DNA from: Pseudolysinimonas sp051954455
Lineage (GTDB): Bacteria > Actinomycetota > Actinomycetes > Actinomycetales > Microbacteriaceae
Direction: 5' to 3'
Length of the DNA stretch: 64,000 nt
Assembly (NCBI RefSeq): GCF_051954455.1
Contig: NZ_JBQCHS010000033.1
Span: 124,001-188,000, forward strand
Every line of letters starts with the position of its first letter. The stretch's first letter is position 1. The position numbers and the translations under genes are program-made. Positions 1 through 11,472 of this stretch are shown one piece after another. The notes under the pieces are model-generated. The model was not told the origin of the DNA, searched no databases, and saw only the letters and a program-made list of their open reading frames with translations.

Positions 1-636
1 GTTCGCCACGCCGGGCGCGACCGCGACCGGGAGCCCCTGCTCGATCGCGGTGCGGGCGTGGTGGTAGTGCCCGCCCAGGATCAGACGCACGTCTCCCGTC
101 CCGCACGCATCGAGCAACGCTCGCGGGTCGCGCAGCTCGAGCGCCGCCAGGAGGGCGGAGGAGGCCGGCGTCGGCGGGTGATGCACGACCACGATCGTGC
201 CATGCGGCGCCGGCTCGGTCAGCTGTTCGCGGAGCCAGGCGAGCTGGTCCGCCTCCAGCCGCCCGCTGCCGAAACCGGGCACGGAGGTGTCGAGGCGGAT
301 GACGCGGACGCCGCGGACGTCGAGCACCCCGACGCGCGACCCGAGCACCTCCTCGAACCCGGCGCGCCCGTCGTGGTTGCCCATCGCATAGGCGACCGCC
401 GCCCCGCGGACCTCGGCGAACGCCTCGATCCGATCGCGGAGCAGGCGATACGAGGCCGGGGAGCCGTCGTCGGACAGGTCGCCGGAGCACACCACCAGGT
501 CGAGTCGGTCGACCTCCGCGGCGCGCTCCAGGACTCGATCGAGCGCCTCCGTGGTGTCGACGACGCCGTAGTGCCGCGTGCCGTCGCCGAACAGGTGCGT
601 GTCGGAGAGGTGCAGGATGCGCAGAGGCTCGGCCAT
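1..636 (-). CDS. Metallophosphoesterase, calcineurin-like (3' end cut by window edge)
   Basis: 212 residues are visible and no stop is reached. The metal-binding motifs of the calcineurin-like phosphoesterase family appear in order: LSDTHL near the N-terminus, SGDLSDD, MGNHDG, and GGHYHH near the visible C-terminus. Members hydrolyse phosphomono- or phosphodiesters (CpdA and related enzymes). The substrate here is unknown. It lies 12 bp after the second PhnE permease on the same strand, so it is probably the last gene of the phosphonate-type transporter operon. That position suggests it hydrolyses an imported phosphate ester (inference). The start is the ATG giving MAEPLRILHLSD, the usual distance ahead of the first motif. 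Confidence 0.85.
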   Translation of the reverse strand, partial: MAEPLRILHLSDTHLFGDGTRHYGVVDTTEALDRVLERAAEVDRLDLVVCSGDLSDDGSPASYRLLRDRIEAFAEVRGAAVAYAMGNHDGRAGFEEVLGSRVGVLDVRGVRVIRLDTSVPGFGSGRLEADQLAWLREQLTEPAPHGTIVVVHHPPTPASSALLAALELRDPRALLDACGTGDVRLILGGHYHHARTAIEQGLPVAVAPGVAN

Positions 637-648
637 GCCCACAGCGTG

Positions 649-1569
649 TCAGACCGGGATCGTCGGGTCGCTCGGCCGCTCCGCCCGCGCCGCTCGCGCG
701 GACCGCCGCCGGAGCGCGGTGACGATCGGCAGCTCCCACCGCCCGGAGATGAGCCGGTGCCGCACGAGACCCGAGAGCTGGTCGATGAGCATCGTGACGA
801 CGACCACCACGATCAGCAGCATCCCCACCACCGGCCATACCCGGAACTGGATGTTGTCGACGAGCATCTTGCCGATGCCGCCGGCACCGATGAGACCGAG
901 GATCGCGGAGGCGCGCACGCTGATCTCGAAGCGGTAGAGCCAGAAGGCGAGCACCTCGGGCTGGGCGTTCGGCCACACGCCCCACCGCATGACCTGCACC
1001 CGCGACGCGCCGGCCGCGACGGCGGCCTCCGCGGCGCCACGATCGACGGCCTCGAACGTCTCGTACCCCCACTTGCCGAGGGTGCCGATGGAGCCGATGG
1101 CGATCGCGAGCGCGCCCGTGAAGGCCGTGAGGCCGGTGACCGAGAGCATCAGCACCGCGATGACCACCTCCGGCACCGCGCGCAGCACGGCGAAGACGGC
1201 CCGCAGCGGCCAGCGCACGATCGCGGGCGCGAGCCCGCGCGCGGCCAGAAGGCTGAGCGGGAAGGAGATGACGATGCCGATCACGGTGCCGAACCAGGCC
1301 ATCGCAACCGAGAGCATGGTGGCCGCGAGCGCATCCGGCAGACGGTTCCACGCCGGCGGCAGGAACAGCTGGCCGAAGAGCTTCACCGCGGCTTGGGGGA
1401 GGGTGAGCAGCGAGTCCCAGCGGATGTCGACGCTCCAGAACGCACCGACCACGACGATCACCACGACGATCGAGGCGATCGTGCGCGCGGCCCGGAACGG
1501 GCGCCGCGGTCGCTCCGACCCCCCCGGCAGCGCGGGCACGCTCGGGCGCTCCGTCCGGATCGCGGTCAC
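649..1569 (-). CDS. phnE: Phosphonate-type ABC transporter permease (second)
   Basis: 306-aa inner-membrane permease of the PhnE family. It has an N-terminal membrane segment (about residues 28-45), several further hydrophobic helices, and the EAA-loop signature EAAVAAGAS...P that contacts the ATPase. The GTG start (VTAIRTERPS) overlaps the stop of the preceding permease by 4 bp, indicating translational coupling. A much longer reading in the same frame would run back into phnC and is rejected. The family imports phosphonates, phosphite or related organophosphorus compounds. The substrate cannot be read from the permease. Two different permeases point to a heterodimeric channel. Confidence 0.88.
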   Translation of the reverse strand: MTAIRTERPSVPALPGGSERPRRPFRAARTIASIVVVIVVVGAFWSVDIRWDSLLTLPQAAVKLFGQLFLPPAWNRLPDALAATMLSVAMAWFGTVIGIVISFPLSLLAARGLAPAIVRWPLRAVFAVLRAVPEVVIAVLMLSVTGLTAFTGALAIAIGSIGTLGKWGYETFEAVDRGAAEAAVAAGASRVQVMRWGVWPNAQPEVLAFWLYRFEISVRASAILGLIGAGGIGKMLVDNIQFRVWPVVGMLLIVVVVVTMLIDQLSGLVRHRLISGRWELPIVTALRRRSARAARAERPSDPTIPV

Positions 1570-2360
1570 CGGGTCAGCCTCCGCCGGACCTGATCGCTCA
1601 GCAGCTCGAGCAGCGCGATCATGACGAGGATCTCGAGGATGATGAGCGCAAGGTAGTGGTAGTAGAAGAAGGTCCGCACCTGGTCGATGAGCATCCCGAG
1701 GCCGCCGGCGCCGACGAGCCCGATGACGGTCGAGGCGCGGATGTTGAGCTCGAACACGTAGATGACCTGGGAGATGTAGGTGGGGGCGACCTCGGGCAGC
1801 ATCGCGGCCCGATTCGCCTTCGTCCAGGTGGCGCCGGAGGCGAGCGCCGCCTCCTGCCCGCCGCGGTCCGCGGAGTCGAGGGCCTCGGAGACGAGCTTCA
1901 CGAGGATCCCCAGGTCGAACAGGACGAGCGCCATGATGCCGGAGAGCGCCCCGGTTCCGACGAGGGTGACGAAGAGCGAGGCGTAGAGCAGGTCCGGCAC
2001 GGCGCGGATCACGTTCATCACGAAGCGCACGACCGCGAGGACGGCGCCGCGCGGATTGGTGGCGCGGGAGGCCCAGAACGACACCGGCAGCGCGATGGCC
2101 GCGCTCACGGCCGTGCCGATGACCGCCATCTGCACGGTCTGCCCGAGGGCGGGCAGGGTCTGGAGGATGAACGTGTAGTCCGGCTGGAACAGCTGCACCA
2201 GCGTGCCGGCCGCGTTCTGCGCGTTGCGCACGAGCGCCCCGGGATCCGCACCGACGGCGATCGCGGCCCACACCGTGATCGCGGCGACCACCGCGACGAC
2301 CAGCAACGTCCGCGCGAGCGTCCGCGGCTTGGCGGGGCGGAGGGTGGCCGGCGTCGTCAC
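1566..2360 (-). CDS. phnE: Phosphonate-type ABC transporter permease (first)
   Basis: 264-aa permease. One membrane helix lies near residues 15-35, followed by the conserved PhnE-like core and the EAA loop (EAALASGATWTKANRAAMLP). The C-terminal hydrophobic stretch is FYYHYLALIILEILVMIALL. The GTG start overlaps the phnC stop by 4 bp, and its own stop overlaps the next permease by 4 bp, so phnC-phnE-phnE are tightly coupled. It shares the family fold with the second permease but is clearly diverged from it. It should pair with that protein and with PhnC to form the membrane part of the importer. Confidence 0.88.
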   Translation of the reverse strand: MTTPATLRPAKPRTLARTLLVVAVVAAITVWAAIAVGADPGALVRNAQNAAGTLVQLFQPDYTFILQTLPALGQTVQMAVIGTAVSAAIALPVSFWASRATNPRGAVLAVVRFVMNVIRAVPDLLYASLFVTLVGTGALSGIMALVLFDLGILVKLVSEALDSADRGGQEAALASGATWTKANRAAMLPEVAPTYISQVIYVFELNIRASTVIGLVGAGGLGMLIDQVRTFFYYHYLALIILEILVMIALLELLSDQVRRRLTR

Positions 2361-3169
2361 GTGAGTTCGACCTTCGCCGAGGCCAGGACGTCCTCGGCCG
2401 TGAGCGATCGCCCGTAGATCGACTCGAACACCGACTCGTCGGCGTCGGCACCGTCGCCGTCGAACACCACCTCGCCGGATCGCATGCCGACGAGTCGTCG
2501 GCCGTAGCGGCGTGCCAGATCGAGGAAGTGCAGGTTGACGACGACCGTGATCCCGAGCTCCGCGTTGATCCGCTGGAGGTCGCGCATCACGACGTGCGAG
2601 GTCGGCGGGTCGAGCGAGGCGACGGGCTCGTCGGCGAGGATCACCCTCGGCCTCTGCGCGAGGGCCCGCGCGATCGCGACGCGCTGCTGCTGGCCGCCCG
2701 AGAGCTCCGACGCCGAGGCGTAGGCCTTGGGCACGATCTCGACGCGTTCGAGGGCCTGCATCGCGAGCTCGACGTCGTCGCGCTTCCAGGCGCCGAGGAG
2801 CGAGCGCCACGCGGAGGTCTGATGGAGCCGTCCCATCAGCACGTTGTTCAGCACCGTCGTGCGCCGCGCCAGGTTGAACCCCTGGAACACCATCCCGACG
2901 TCGCCCCGCAGCTCGCGGAGCGCCCGCCCGCGGAGGCCGCGCAACCGCGCGTCGCCGACGGTGATCTCGCCCGAGCTGATCGGCACCAGCCCGTTGATGG
3001 TGCGGATGAGCGTCGACTTTCCCGCTCCCGACAGCCCGACCACGGCGACCATCTCGCCCGCGGGGATGTCGAGACTCACGCCGCGCAGCCCGGCGGTGCC
3101 GTTCGGGTACGTCACGTCCACGCGATCGAAGCGGATGCCGGCGCCGCCGGCGGTGGTCGTCCGAGTCAT
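2357..3169 (-). CDS. phnC: Phosphonate-type ABC transporter ATP-binding protein
   Basis: 270-aa ATPase. Walker A is GLSGAGKST (about residues 45-53), the Q-loop is in GMVFQGFNLA, the ABC signature is LSGGQQQR and Walker B is VILADEPVASLD. The length and the GFNLARRTTVLNNVLMGRL region match PhnC-type proteins. It powers import by the two PhnE permeases, acting at the cytoplasmic face. The spacer to phnD is 111 bp and contains a long hairpin, unlike the 4-bp overlaps elsewhere in the operon. Expression may therefore be lower than that of phnD. Confidence 0.9.
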   Translation of the reverse strand: MTRTTTAGGAGIRFDRVDVTYPNGTAGLRGVSLDIPAGEMVAVVGLSGAGKSTLIRTINGLVPISSGEITVGDARLRGLRGRALRELRGDVGMVFQGFNLARRTTVLNNVLMGRLHQTSAWRSLLGAWKRDDVELAMQALERVEIVPKAYASASELSGGQQQRVAIARALAQRPRVILADEPVASLDPPTSHVVMRDLQRINAELGITVVVNLHFLDLARRYGRRLVGMRSGEVVFDGDGADADESVFESIYGRSLTAEDVLASAKVELT

Positions 3170-3220
3170 GATGCCCTCCGGAGTCGATCCTGCGGGATGG
3201 GGGGTCGGGAACGGGATGTC

Positions 3221-3259
3221 GGGTGGGGACGCCCCGAGCGCAATCGGGCGTCCCCACCC
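3221..3259 (-). terminator. Perfect 14-bp hairpin between phnD and phnC (attenuator or mRNA-stabilising stem)
   Basis: The arms at 3221-3234 and 3246-3259 are exact inverted repeats (GGGTGGGGACGCCC and its complement) around an 11-nt loop. There is no T-rich run on the minus strand after it, so full termination is doubtful. In other binding-protein-dependent transporter operons such stems protect or partly terminate the message after the binding-protein gene, giving excess binding protein over permease. That role is inferred here. Confidence 0.6.
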
Positions 3260-3280
3260 GCGGCGGGGGAGCGGGCTCGA

Positions 3281-4299
3281 TCAGCCGAGGCCGATGAGCG
3301 CCGCCTCCTTCTGGGTCTTCTGCAGGGCGGTCGGGTTCGCGTCGGTCAGGCCGCTGATCTGGTAGATCGCCTGCAGGGCGGCCTTGCCGTCGCTCGTCGA
3401 CGCGTAGTCCTTCATCGCCGCGGCGATCTTCTTCTGCCAGGCGGGGCTGAGCGCGGAGCTGATCGAGACGCCGTCGTTCGGGATCTCGTCGGTGAGCGCG
3501 AATACCACGACCTTGCTGCCGACATCGGGCGCATCCTTGGTCACGACCGTGCGGGCGTCCCAGTAGGAGGTCCCGACCTCGGTGTCGCCGTGGTACACCG
3601 ACAGCACGCTGGCATCGTTCGCGGTGACCTGGGTGACCGACATGTCGCTCGTCGAGATGCCCGCGGCCTTCAGCGCGGCGACCGGGAAGATGTAACCGGC
3701 CGGCGACGCGGCCTGCAGGAGCGTCACCTTCGCGCCCTTCATCTTCTTGATGGCGTCGAGGCCGGCGGGGCCCGTGCCGCTCTGGGTGCCGTTGCAGTAG
3801 AGCATGCCGTTGGCCCCGGCGGTCGGCTTGTCGGAGCAGTACTTGTCGGGGTTGTTGGTGAAGAACTGCGCGGAGTAGCTGCTCGCAGTGCCGCGCACGG
3901 TCTGCAGCGACGGCACCGCGCCGTACTTGTCGCACGCCTGGCTCATCTGCAGGCTCGGCAGCATCCCGATCTGAGCCTGGTTCGAGCCGATCGCCTCGAC
4001 GGCCGCCTGGTAGTCCTGCGTGATGACGCCCTTGACCGGGATGCCGAGACGCTGCGTGAGCGCGGCCTCGAGCGGCTTCACGGTCTCGACCAACTTGTTG
4101 GCGTCGCCGGAGGGCACGAGCGCGAGGGTCAGCTGGGTCGGCGCCTTGGCATCGGAGGAGGCCTTGCCGGTGCACGGCTCCGCGTCGGCCGCGGCCTTCG
4201 TCGCGCCGCCGGCGGGCTGCTGCTGGACCGCGCAGCCGGTCAGCGCCAGGGCGGCGGCCGCGATCAGCACGGCGAGCGTCGCACCCGTTCGGGTCTTCG

Positions 4300-4303
<4 letters not shown>
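3281..4303 (-). CDS. phnD: Phosphate/phosphite/phosphonate-type substrate-binding lipoprotein
   Basis: 340-aa secreted lipoprotein. The signal peptide ends in LTGC, placing the lipidated cysteine at residue 24. The mature part has the PhnD-type fold features LTLALVPSGDANKLVETVKPLE, QAQIGMLPSL, and GTGPAGLDAIKKMKGAKVTLLQA. It captures the substrate outside the membrane and delivers it to PhnE. An AGGAAC ribosome-binding site precedes the ATG, which overlaps the HAD gene stop by 4 bp. PhnD-family proteins bind phosphonates, phosphite, hypophosphite or methylphosphonate. The sequence does not settle which. No C-P lyase genes are in the window. Confidence 0.88.
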
Positions 4304-5082
<779 letters not shown>

Positions 5083-5165
5083 GCCTGCGACCCTAGTCGC
5101 CCACGAACGCTCCGTTCATGAAATTCTCGCGCATGAAACATGCGTTCATGCGTTGTTCACGTGGC
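5083..5165 (-). promoter_or_regulatory. Promoter and palindromic operator region of the phn-type operon, with PHO-box-like repeats
   Basis: On the minus strand TAGGGT (5090-5095) lies 7 nt before the ATG at 5082, the pattern of a leaderless start. Upstream are a perfect palindrome TTCATGAA (5115-5122), a perfect inverted repeat CGCATG-AAA-CATGCG (5130-5144), and two 11-nt units GTTCATGCGTT (5144-5154) and GTTCACGTGGC (5155-5165) in tandem. The 11-nt spacing and GTTCA start resemble actinobacterial PhoP boxes. Control by phosphate starvation is therefore plausible, but it is not proven. Confidence 0.55.
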
Positions 5166-5444
5166 TCAGGCCCCGGGGCCCCCGCCGAGCTTGCGCACCT
5201 CGTCGTCGATGCGCTGCTGCGAGATGGGACGTGAGCCGGGGCCGAAGGTCGAGAGCGCGGAGAACAGCGTCGCGATTCCGAAGCCGAAAATCAGCCACAT
5301 CGGCCAGAAGTAGCCCATCCCGGTCAGCGCCCAGACGGCCGAGCACAGCGCGAGGATGATGACGAAGACCAGGATCATGTACCAGAAGTCGCGCCGCGCC
5401 TTGATGCGCTTGCGCGCGACTTCGCGGATGTCGGGCTCGCTCAT
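5166..5444 (-). CDS. Small two-helix membrane protein (2TM-domain type)
   Basis: 92-aa protein. A charged N-terminus (MSEPDIREVARKRIKARRDF) is followed by two membrane segments (about residues 22-42 and 47-66) and a hydrophilic tail. The layout matches the short 2TM-domain family found in actinobacteria. Its function is unknown. A good -10 (TACAAT, 5452-5457, minus strand) lies 7 nt before the ATG, so it is probably transcribed alone and leaderless. It sits between the tRNA genes and the phn-type operon. Confidence 0.7.
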   Translation of the reverse strand: MSEPDIREVARKRIKARRDFWYMILVFVIILALCSAVWALTGMGYFWPMWLIFGFGIATLFSALSTFGPGSRPISQQRIDDEVRKLGGGPGA

Positions 5445-5451
5445 GGCGCCG

Positions 5452-5457
5452 ATTGTA
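5452..5457 (-). promoter_or_regulatory. Leaderless -10 element (TACAAT) of the 2TM protein gene
   Basis: TACAAT on the minus strand lies 7 nt from the ATG at 5444. No ribosome-binding site fits between, so transcription probably starts at or next to the start codon. Confidence 0.6.
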
Positions 5458-5471
5458 GGGATCCGGGGGAG

Positions 5472-5544
5472 TGGAGCCTAGGGGAATCGAACCCCTGACC
5501 TCCTGCTTGCAAAGCAGGCGCTCTACCAATTGAGCTAAGGCCCC
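5472..5544 (-). tRNA. tRNA-Ala (TGC anticodon)
   Basis: A 73-nt cloverleaf reads on the minus strand. The acceptor stem GGGGCCT pairs with AGGCTCC and includes the G3-U70 wobble pair that identifies alanine tRNAs. The D arm is AGCTCAATTGGTAGAGC, the anticodon loop contains TGC between CTGCTT and AAGCAG, and the T arm is AGGGGTTCGATTCCCCT. The CCA end is not encoded. The neighbouring tRNA-Ile makes the Ile-Ala pair often found after gyrA in this group. Confidence 0.97.
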
Positions 5545-5555
5545 TCTGCTTGCTG

Positions 5556-5659
5556 GTGCGCCGCCGCTCCTGCGGCGCACGCCGCTCCGCGGCCCGAGCG
5601 CGGTCGCGCCGCTTCGCTGGATGCCGCACGAACTCGAGGAGCGACGCCTCCGGCGTCGC
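5556..5659. repeat. Palindrome-rich spacer between the two tRNA genes
   Basis: Two perfect inverted repeats occur: a 9-bp stem with a 7-nt loop at 5556-5580, and GCGACGCC-TCC-GGCGTCGC at 5641-5659. The first, with the following GCTCCGCG, is closely matched by a second copy at 45373-45407. They could be processing or terminator stems of the tRNA transcript, or copies of a dispersed palindromic element. Confidence 0.55.
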
Positions 5660-5660
5660 G

Positions 5661-5734
5661 TGGGGCTACCAGGACTTGAACCTGGGACCTCTTCGTTATC
5701 AGCGAAGCGCTCTAACCGCCTGAGCTATAGCCCC
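5661..5734 (-). tRNA. tRNA-Ile (GAT anticodon)
   Basis: A 74-nt cloverleaf reads on the minus strand. The acceptor stem GGGGCTA pairs with TAGCCCC. The D arm is AGCTCAGGCGGTTAGAGC, the anticodon stem-loop CTTCGCTGATAACGAAG carries GAT, and the T arm is CCAGGTTCAAGTCCTGG. The CCA end is not encoded. A TACAGT element on the same strand (5758-5763) lies about 24 nt upstream and is the likely -10. Confidence 0.97.
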
Positions 5735-5736
5735 GA

Positions 5737-5763
5737 AGGCCCCGAAGGGCCTCGCCTACTGTA
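5737..5763 (-). promoter_or_regulatory. Hairpin after the gyr operon and -10 element of the tRNA pair
   Basis: AGGCCC-CGAA-GGGCCT (5737-5752) forms a short stem with a tetraloop immediately after DUF3566 and just before tRNA-Ile. TACAGT on the minus strand (5758-5763) is the likely tRNA promoter -10. The stem would then lie at the 5' end of the tRNA precursor, or act as a weak terminator for gyrA read-through. Confidence 0.45.
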
Positions 5764-5773
5764 CTCGATCGGA

Positions 5774-6177
5774 TCAGTTGTTCTGGAATCCGACCAGGAC
5801 GCCCCCGGTGAAGCGGACGCTGAGGTTGTAGAGCACCGCGGCGATGGCACCGAGCACCGTCCCGACGATGGTGTTGAGGATCGCGACCACGAGGGTGAAG
5901 AGCGACACCGTGCCGAGGCCGAACGAGCTCGTGATCGAGAAGCTCGGGTCGGCGAGGATGTCCTGCAGCGCGCTGTCGAGCCGATCGAACACGTGGGTGG
6001 AGTAGAGCACCACCCAGATGAGGATGACCGCGACGATCAGCACGATCCCCAGGCACAGCCAGATGAGGAACGACAGCTTCACGACCGACCAGAAGTCGAC
6101 GTAGACGAGGCGCAGGCGCACCTGACGGTTGGAGACGCTGCGGGAGTCCTTGCGTTGGAGCTTCTCGGCGACGCTGC

Positions 6178-6181
<4 letters not shown>
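5774..6181 (-). CDS. DUF3566 membrane protein
   Basis: 135-aa protein with a basic N-terminus (QRKDSRSVSNRQVRLRLVYVD) and two membrane segments, about residues 34-60 and 90-118. The VDFWSVVKLSFL motif and the position after gyrA are typical of the actinobacterial DUF3566 family. Mycobacterial relatives sit in the same place and have been linked to cell growth, but no reaction is known. Its ATG overlaps the gyrA stop by 4 bp, so it is translated with gyrA. Confidence 0.88.
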
Positions 6182-8778
<2,597 letters not shown>

Positions 8779-8834
8779 TTCAGGTCCTTCGTCTCGTGGT
8801 CTCGATCCGCGCCCTCGGCGCTACGCGACCACCG

Positions 8835-10814
8835 TCAAATGTCGAGGAAGCGGACGTCCTTGGCGTTCTGCTGGATGAACTGGCGGCGCAGGTCGACGTC
8901 GTCGCCCATGAGCGTGGAGAACACGCCGTCCGCGATGGCGGCGTCGTCGAGGGTGACCTGCTTGAGGGTGCGGGTGTCGGGGTTCATCGTCGTGTCCCAC
9001 AGCTCCTGGTGGTTCATCTCGCCGAGGCCCTTGTAGCGCTGCACGCCGTTGTCCTTCTGCAGACGCTTCCCGGCCGCGGCACCGGCGGTCAGCAGGGCGT
9101 CCCGCTCGCGGTCCGAGTACACGTACTCGTGGTCGGCGTTCGTCCACTTGAGCCGGTAGAGCGGCGGCTGCGCGAGGTAGACGTAGCCCATCTCGATGAG
9201 CGGCCGCATGTAGCGGAACAGCAGGGTCAGCAGCAGGGTCGTGATGTGCTGACCGTCGACGTCGGCATCCGCCATCAGCACGATCTTGTGGTACCGCGCC
9301 TTGTCACCGTCGAAGTCCTCGCCGATCCCGGTGCCGAACGCCGTGATCATGGCCTGGATCTCCGCGTTCGCGAGGGCGCGGTCGAGCCGCGCCTTCTCGA
9401 CGTTCAGGATCTTGCCGCGCAGCGGCAGGATCGCCTGCGTCTCGGGGTTGCGACCCTGGACCGCGGAACCGCCGGCGGAGTCGCCCTCGACCAGGAACAC
9501 CTCGGACTCCCACGGGTTGCGGCTCGAGCAGTCCTTGAGCTTGCCCGGCATGCCGCCGCCCTCGAGCAGGCCCTTGCGGCGGGTCTGCTCGCGCGCCTTG
9601 CGCGCCGCGATCCGCGCGGTCGCCGCCTGGATCGCCTTGCGGATGATGTCGCGCGCCTGGTTCGGGTTGCGCTCGAACCAGTCGCCGAGCTCCTGCCCGA
9701 CCACGCGCTGCACGAACGACTTCGCCTCCGTGTTGCCGAGCTTGGTCTTCGTCTGACCCTCGAACTGCGGCTCGGAGAGCTTGATCGAGATGACCGCCGT
9801 GAGCCCCTCGCGCACGTCGTCGCCGGAGAGGTTCTCGTCCTTCTCCTTGAGGAGGTTCTTCTCGCGCGCGTAGCGGTTGACGAGCGTGGTCAGCGCCGCC
9901 CGGAAACCCTCCTCGTGCGTGCCGCCCTCGTGCGTGTTGATGACGTTCGCGTAGGTGTGGACCGACTCCGAGTAGGCGTTGGTCCACTGCATCGCGACCT
10001 CGAGCGACATGCCGCGGTCCTTGTCCTCGGCGTCGAAGTCGATGATCTCATCGTGGATGACCTCGGTCTTCTTCGCGGAGTTCAGGAACTCGACGTAGTC
10101 CACGAGACCGTGCTCGTAGTGGAAGACGTCGGAGCGCGGCGTGCCGTCCTCTGTCGCCTCCGCCTCCCGCTCGTCGGTGAGCGAGATCCGCAACCCCTTG
10201 TTGAGGAAGGCCATCTGCTGGAAGCGGGTCCGCAGCGTTTCGTAGTCGAAGTCGATCGTCTCGAAGGTCTCGGCACTCGGCCAGAAGGTCGTGGTCGTGC
10301 CGGTGATGTCGGTCGCTTCGCCCTTCGCGACCGGGGCCTCGGGCACGCCGTCGCGGTACGACTGCCGCCAGACGGAGCCCTGGCGACGGACCTCGACCTC
10401 GAGCCGGCTCGACAGCGCGTTGACCACGGAGCTGCCGACGCCGTGGAGGCCGCCGGAGACCGCGTACCCTCCGCCGCCGAACTTGCCGCCGGCGTGCAGG
10501 ATCGTCATGACGACCTCGAGGGTCGACTTCTTCTCGGTCGGGTGCTCGTCGACTGGGATCCCGCGCCCGTCGTCCACGACGCGCACGCCGCCGTCGGGGA
10601 GGATCGTCACCTCGATGTGGGTGGCGAATCCGGCGAGGGCCTCATCGACGGAGTTGTCGACGATCTCCTGGACGAGGTGGTGCAGACCACGCGGACCCGT
10701 GGATCCGATGTACATGCCCGGCCGCTTGCGCACGGCCTCGAGGCCTTCGAGCACCTGGATCGCGGATGCGCCGTACGAGTCGTCGGACGAGGTGCTCGGA
10801 GAAGTGGAAGACAT
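8835..10814 (-). CDS. gyrB: DNA gyrase subunit B
   Basis: 659-aa ATPase subunit of gyrase. The GHKL ATP-binding parts are VDNSVDEALAG, DDGRGIPVD and GGLHGVGSSVVNALS. The TOPRIM domain has EVFLVEGDSAGG and DADVDGQH. The ATG giving MSSTSPSTSSDD is chosen because AGGAG lies 11 nt upstream. Another in-frame ATG 39 bp earlier lacks such a site. A TAGAAT -10 on the same strand (10877-10882) gives a leader of about 60 nt. No intein is present. Confidence 0.97.
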   Translation of the reverse strand: MSSTSPSTSSDDSYGASAIQVLEGLEAVRKRPGMYIGSTGPRGLHHLVQEIVDNSVDEALAGFATHIEVTILPDGGVRVVDDGRGIPVDEHPTEKKSTLEVVMTILHAGGKFGGGGYAVSGGLHGVGSSVVNALSSRLEVEVRRQGSVWRQSYRDGVPEAPVAKGEATDITGTTTTFWPSAETFETIDFDYETLRTRFQQMAFLNKGLRISLTDEREAEATEDGTPRSDVFHYEHGLVDYVEFLNSAKKTEVIHDEIIDFDAEDKDRGMSLEVAMQWTNAYSESVHTYANVINTHEGGTHEEGFRAALTTLVNRYAREKNLLKEKDENLSGDDVREGLTAVISIKLSEPQFEGQTKTKLGNTEAKSFVQRVVGQELGDWFERNPNQARDIIRKAIQAATARIAARKAREQTRRKGLLEGGGMPGKLKDCSSRNPWESEVFLVEGDSAGGSAVQGRNPETQAILPLRGKILNVEKARLDRALANAEIQAMITAFGTGIGEDFDGDKARYHKIVLMADADVDGQHITTLLLTLLFRYMRPLIEMGYVYLAQPPLYRLKWTNADHEYVYSDRERDALLTAGAAAGKRLQKDNGVQRYKGLGEMNHQELWDTTMNPDTRTLKQVTLDDAAIADGVFSTLMGDDVDLRRQFIQQNAKDVRFLDI

Positions 10815-10876
10815 CGAGGCGGTGGCTCCTGCCGGTGGTCGAACGGGGGACACGACATGTCATCCCCGACCGGTCG

Positions 10877-10882
10877 ATTCTA
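10877..10882 (-). promoter_or_regulatory. -10 element of gyrB (TAGAAT)
   Basis: TAGAAT on the minus strand lies about 63 nt before the gyrB ATG. The -35 region is not close to consensus. Gyrase promoters are often supercoiling-sensitive, which fits a weak -35, but this is inference. Confidence 0.4.
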
Positions 10883-10959
10883 CTGCAGAGCCACCCCTCT
10901 CGCGGGCGCACGCGGCGTTCTGCGGCCTTTTCGCGACCGCGACGACCTGATTTGTCTTC

Positions 10960-11472
10960 TCAGCCGTAGGTGTCGCGCGGACCGCGCCCTGGAATCGCTC
11001 TGGGGCCGCGTTTCCACGAGGGGGCGTCCGGCCCGGTGAAGCGCACGTCGACGATGCCGGCCGCAGCGTGACGCTCCTCGATGTTGGCGACGACCCGCGA
11101 GCGCATGAGGTTCATCTGGGTGCGCCAGGCCGTGGAGTCGCAGCGGACCGTGAGGACGCCGGCCTCGATCGAGAGGGGCTCCGTGTGGAGGGCGTTCTCG
11201 GTCCCGACGATGTCGGCCCAGGACGCCAGCAGATCCGCCTCGGCCAGGGGAGACTCCCATCCCCGCGACGCGGTCAGGTCGTCGACGACGTCGAGCAGAC
11301 CGCGCGGTTCGCGACCGGGGCCGTAGGGCACGCTCCCCTCCTCGGCGGAGCTCCGCCGACGACGACGCGCATCGCGCCCGCGCTGCGACGGGTCGCCGAA
11401 GACCTCGCGGATCCGCCGGAACACGGCGATGTGCTCGGGTTCGGGCGCCGTGCGAGAGCGCTCCTCGGTCAT
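10960..11472 (-). CDS. dciA: DciA-like protein (DUF721)
   Basis: 170-aa protein with a disordered, arginine-rich N-terminal half and a C-terminal KH-like DUF721 domain (LLASWADIVGTENALHTEPLSIEAGVLTVRCDSTAWRTQMNL is its conserved core, about residues 80-122, cited here by its landmarks WADIVG and STAWRTQ). DciA loads and activates the replicative helicase DnaB in bacteria lacking DnaC/DnaI. Its site between recF and gyrB is conserved in actinobacteria. Its ATG overlaps the recF stop by 4 bp. The dnaB gene it would serve is at 34062. Confidence 0.88.
   Translation of the reverse strand: MTEERSRTAPEPEHIAVFRRIREVFGDPSQRGRDARRRRRSSAEEGSVPYGPGREPRGLLDVVDDLTASRGWESPLAEADLLASWADIVGTENALHTEPLSIEAGVLTVRCDSTAWRTQMNLMRSRVVANIEERHAAAGIVDVRFTGPDAPSWKRGPRAIPGRGPRDTYG

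Noticed and set aside
649..2451. 600-codon frame containing the second PhnE
   Set aside because: Only the last 306 codons resemble a protein family; the rest is the antisense-like shadow of phnC/phnE in another frame.
5155..5170. parS-like CACGTG in the phn control region
   Set aside because: Only the central six bases match; the flanks do not. It fits better as a direct-repeat unit.
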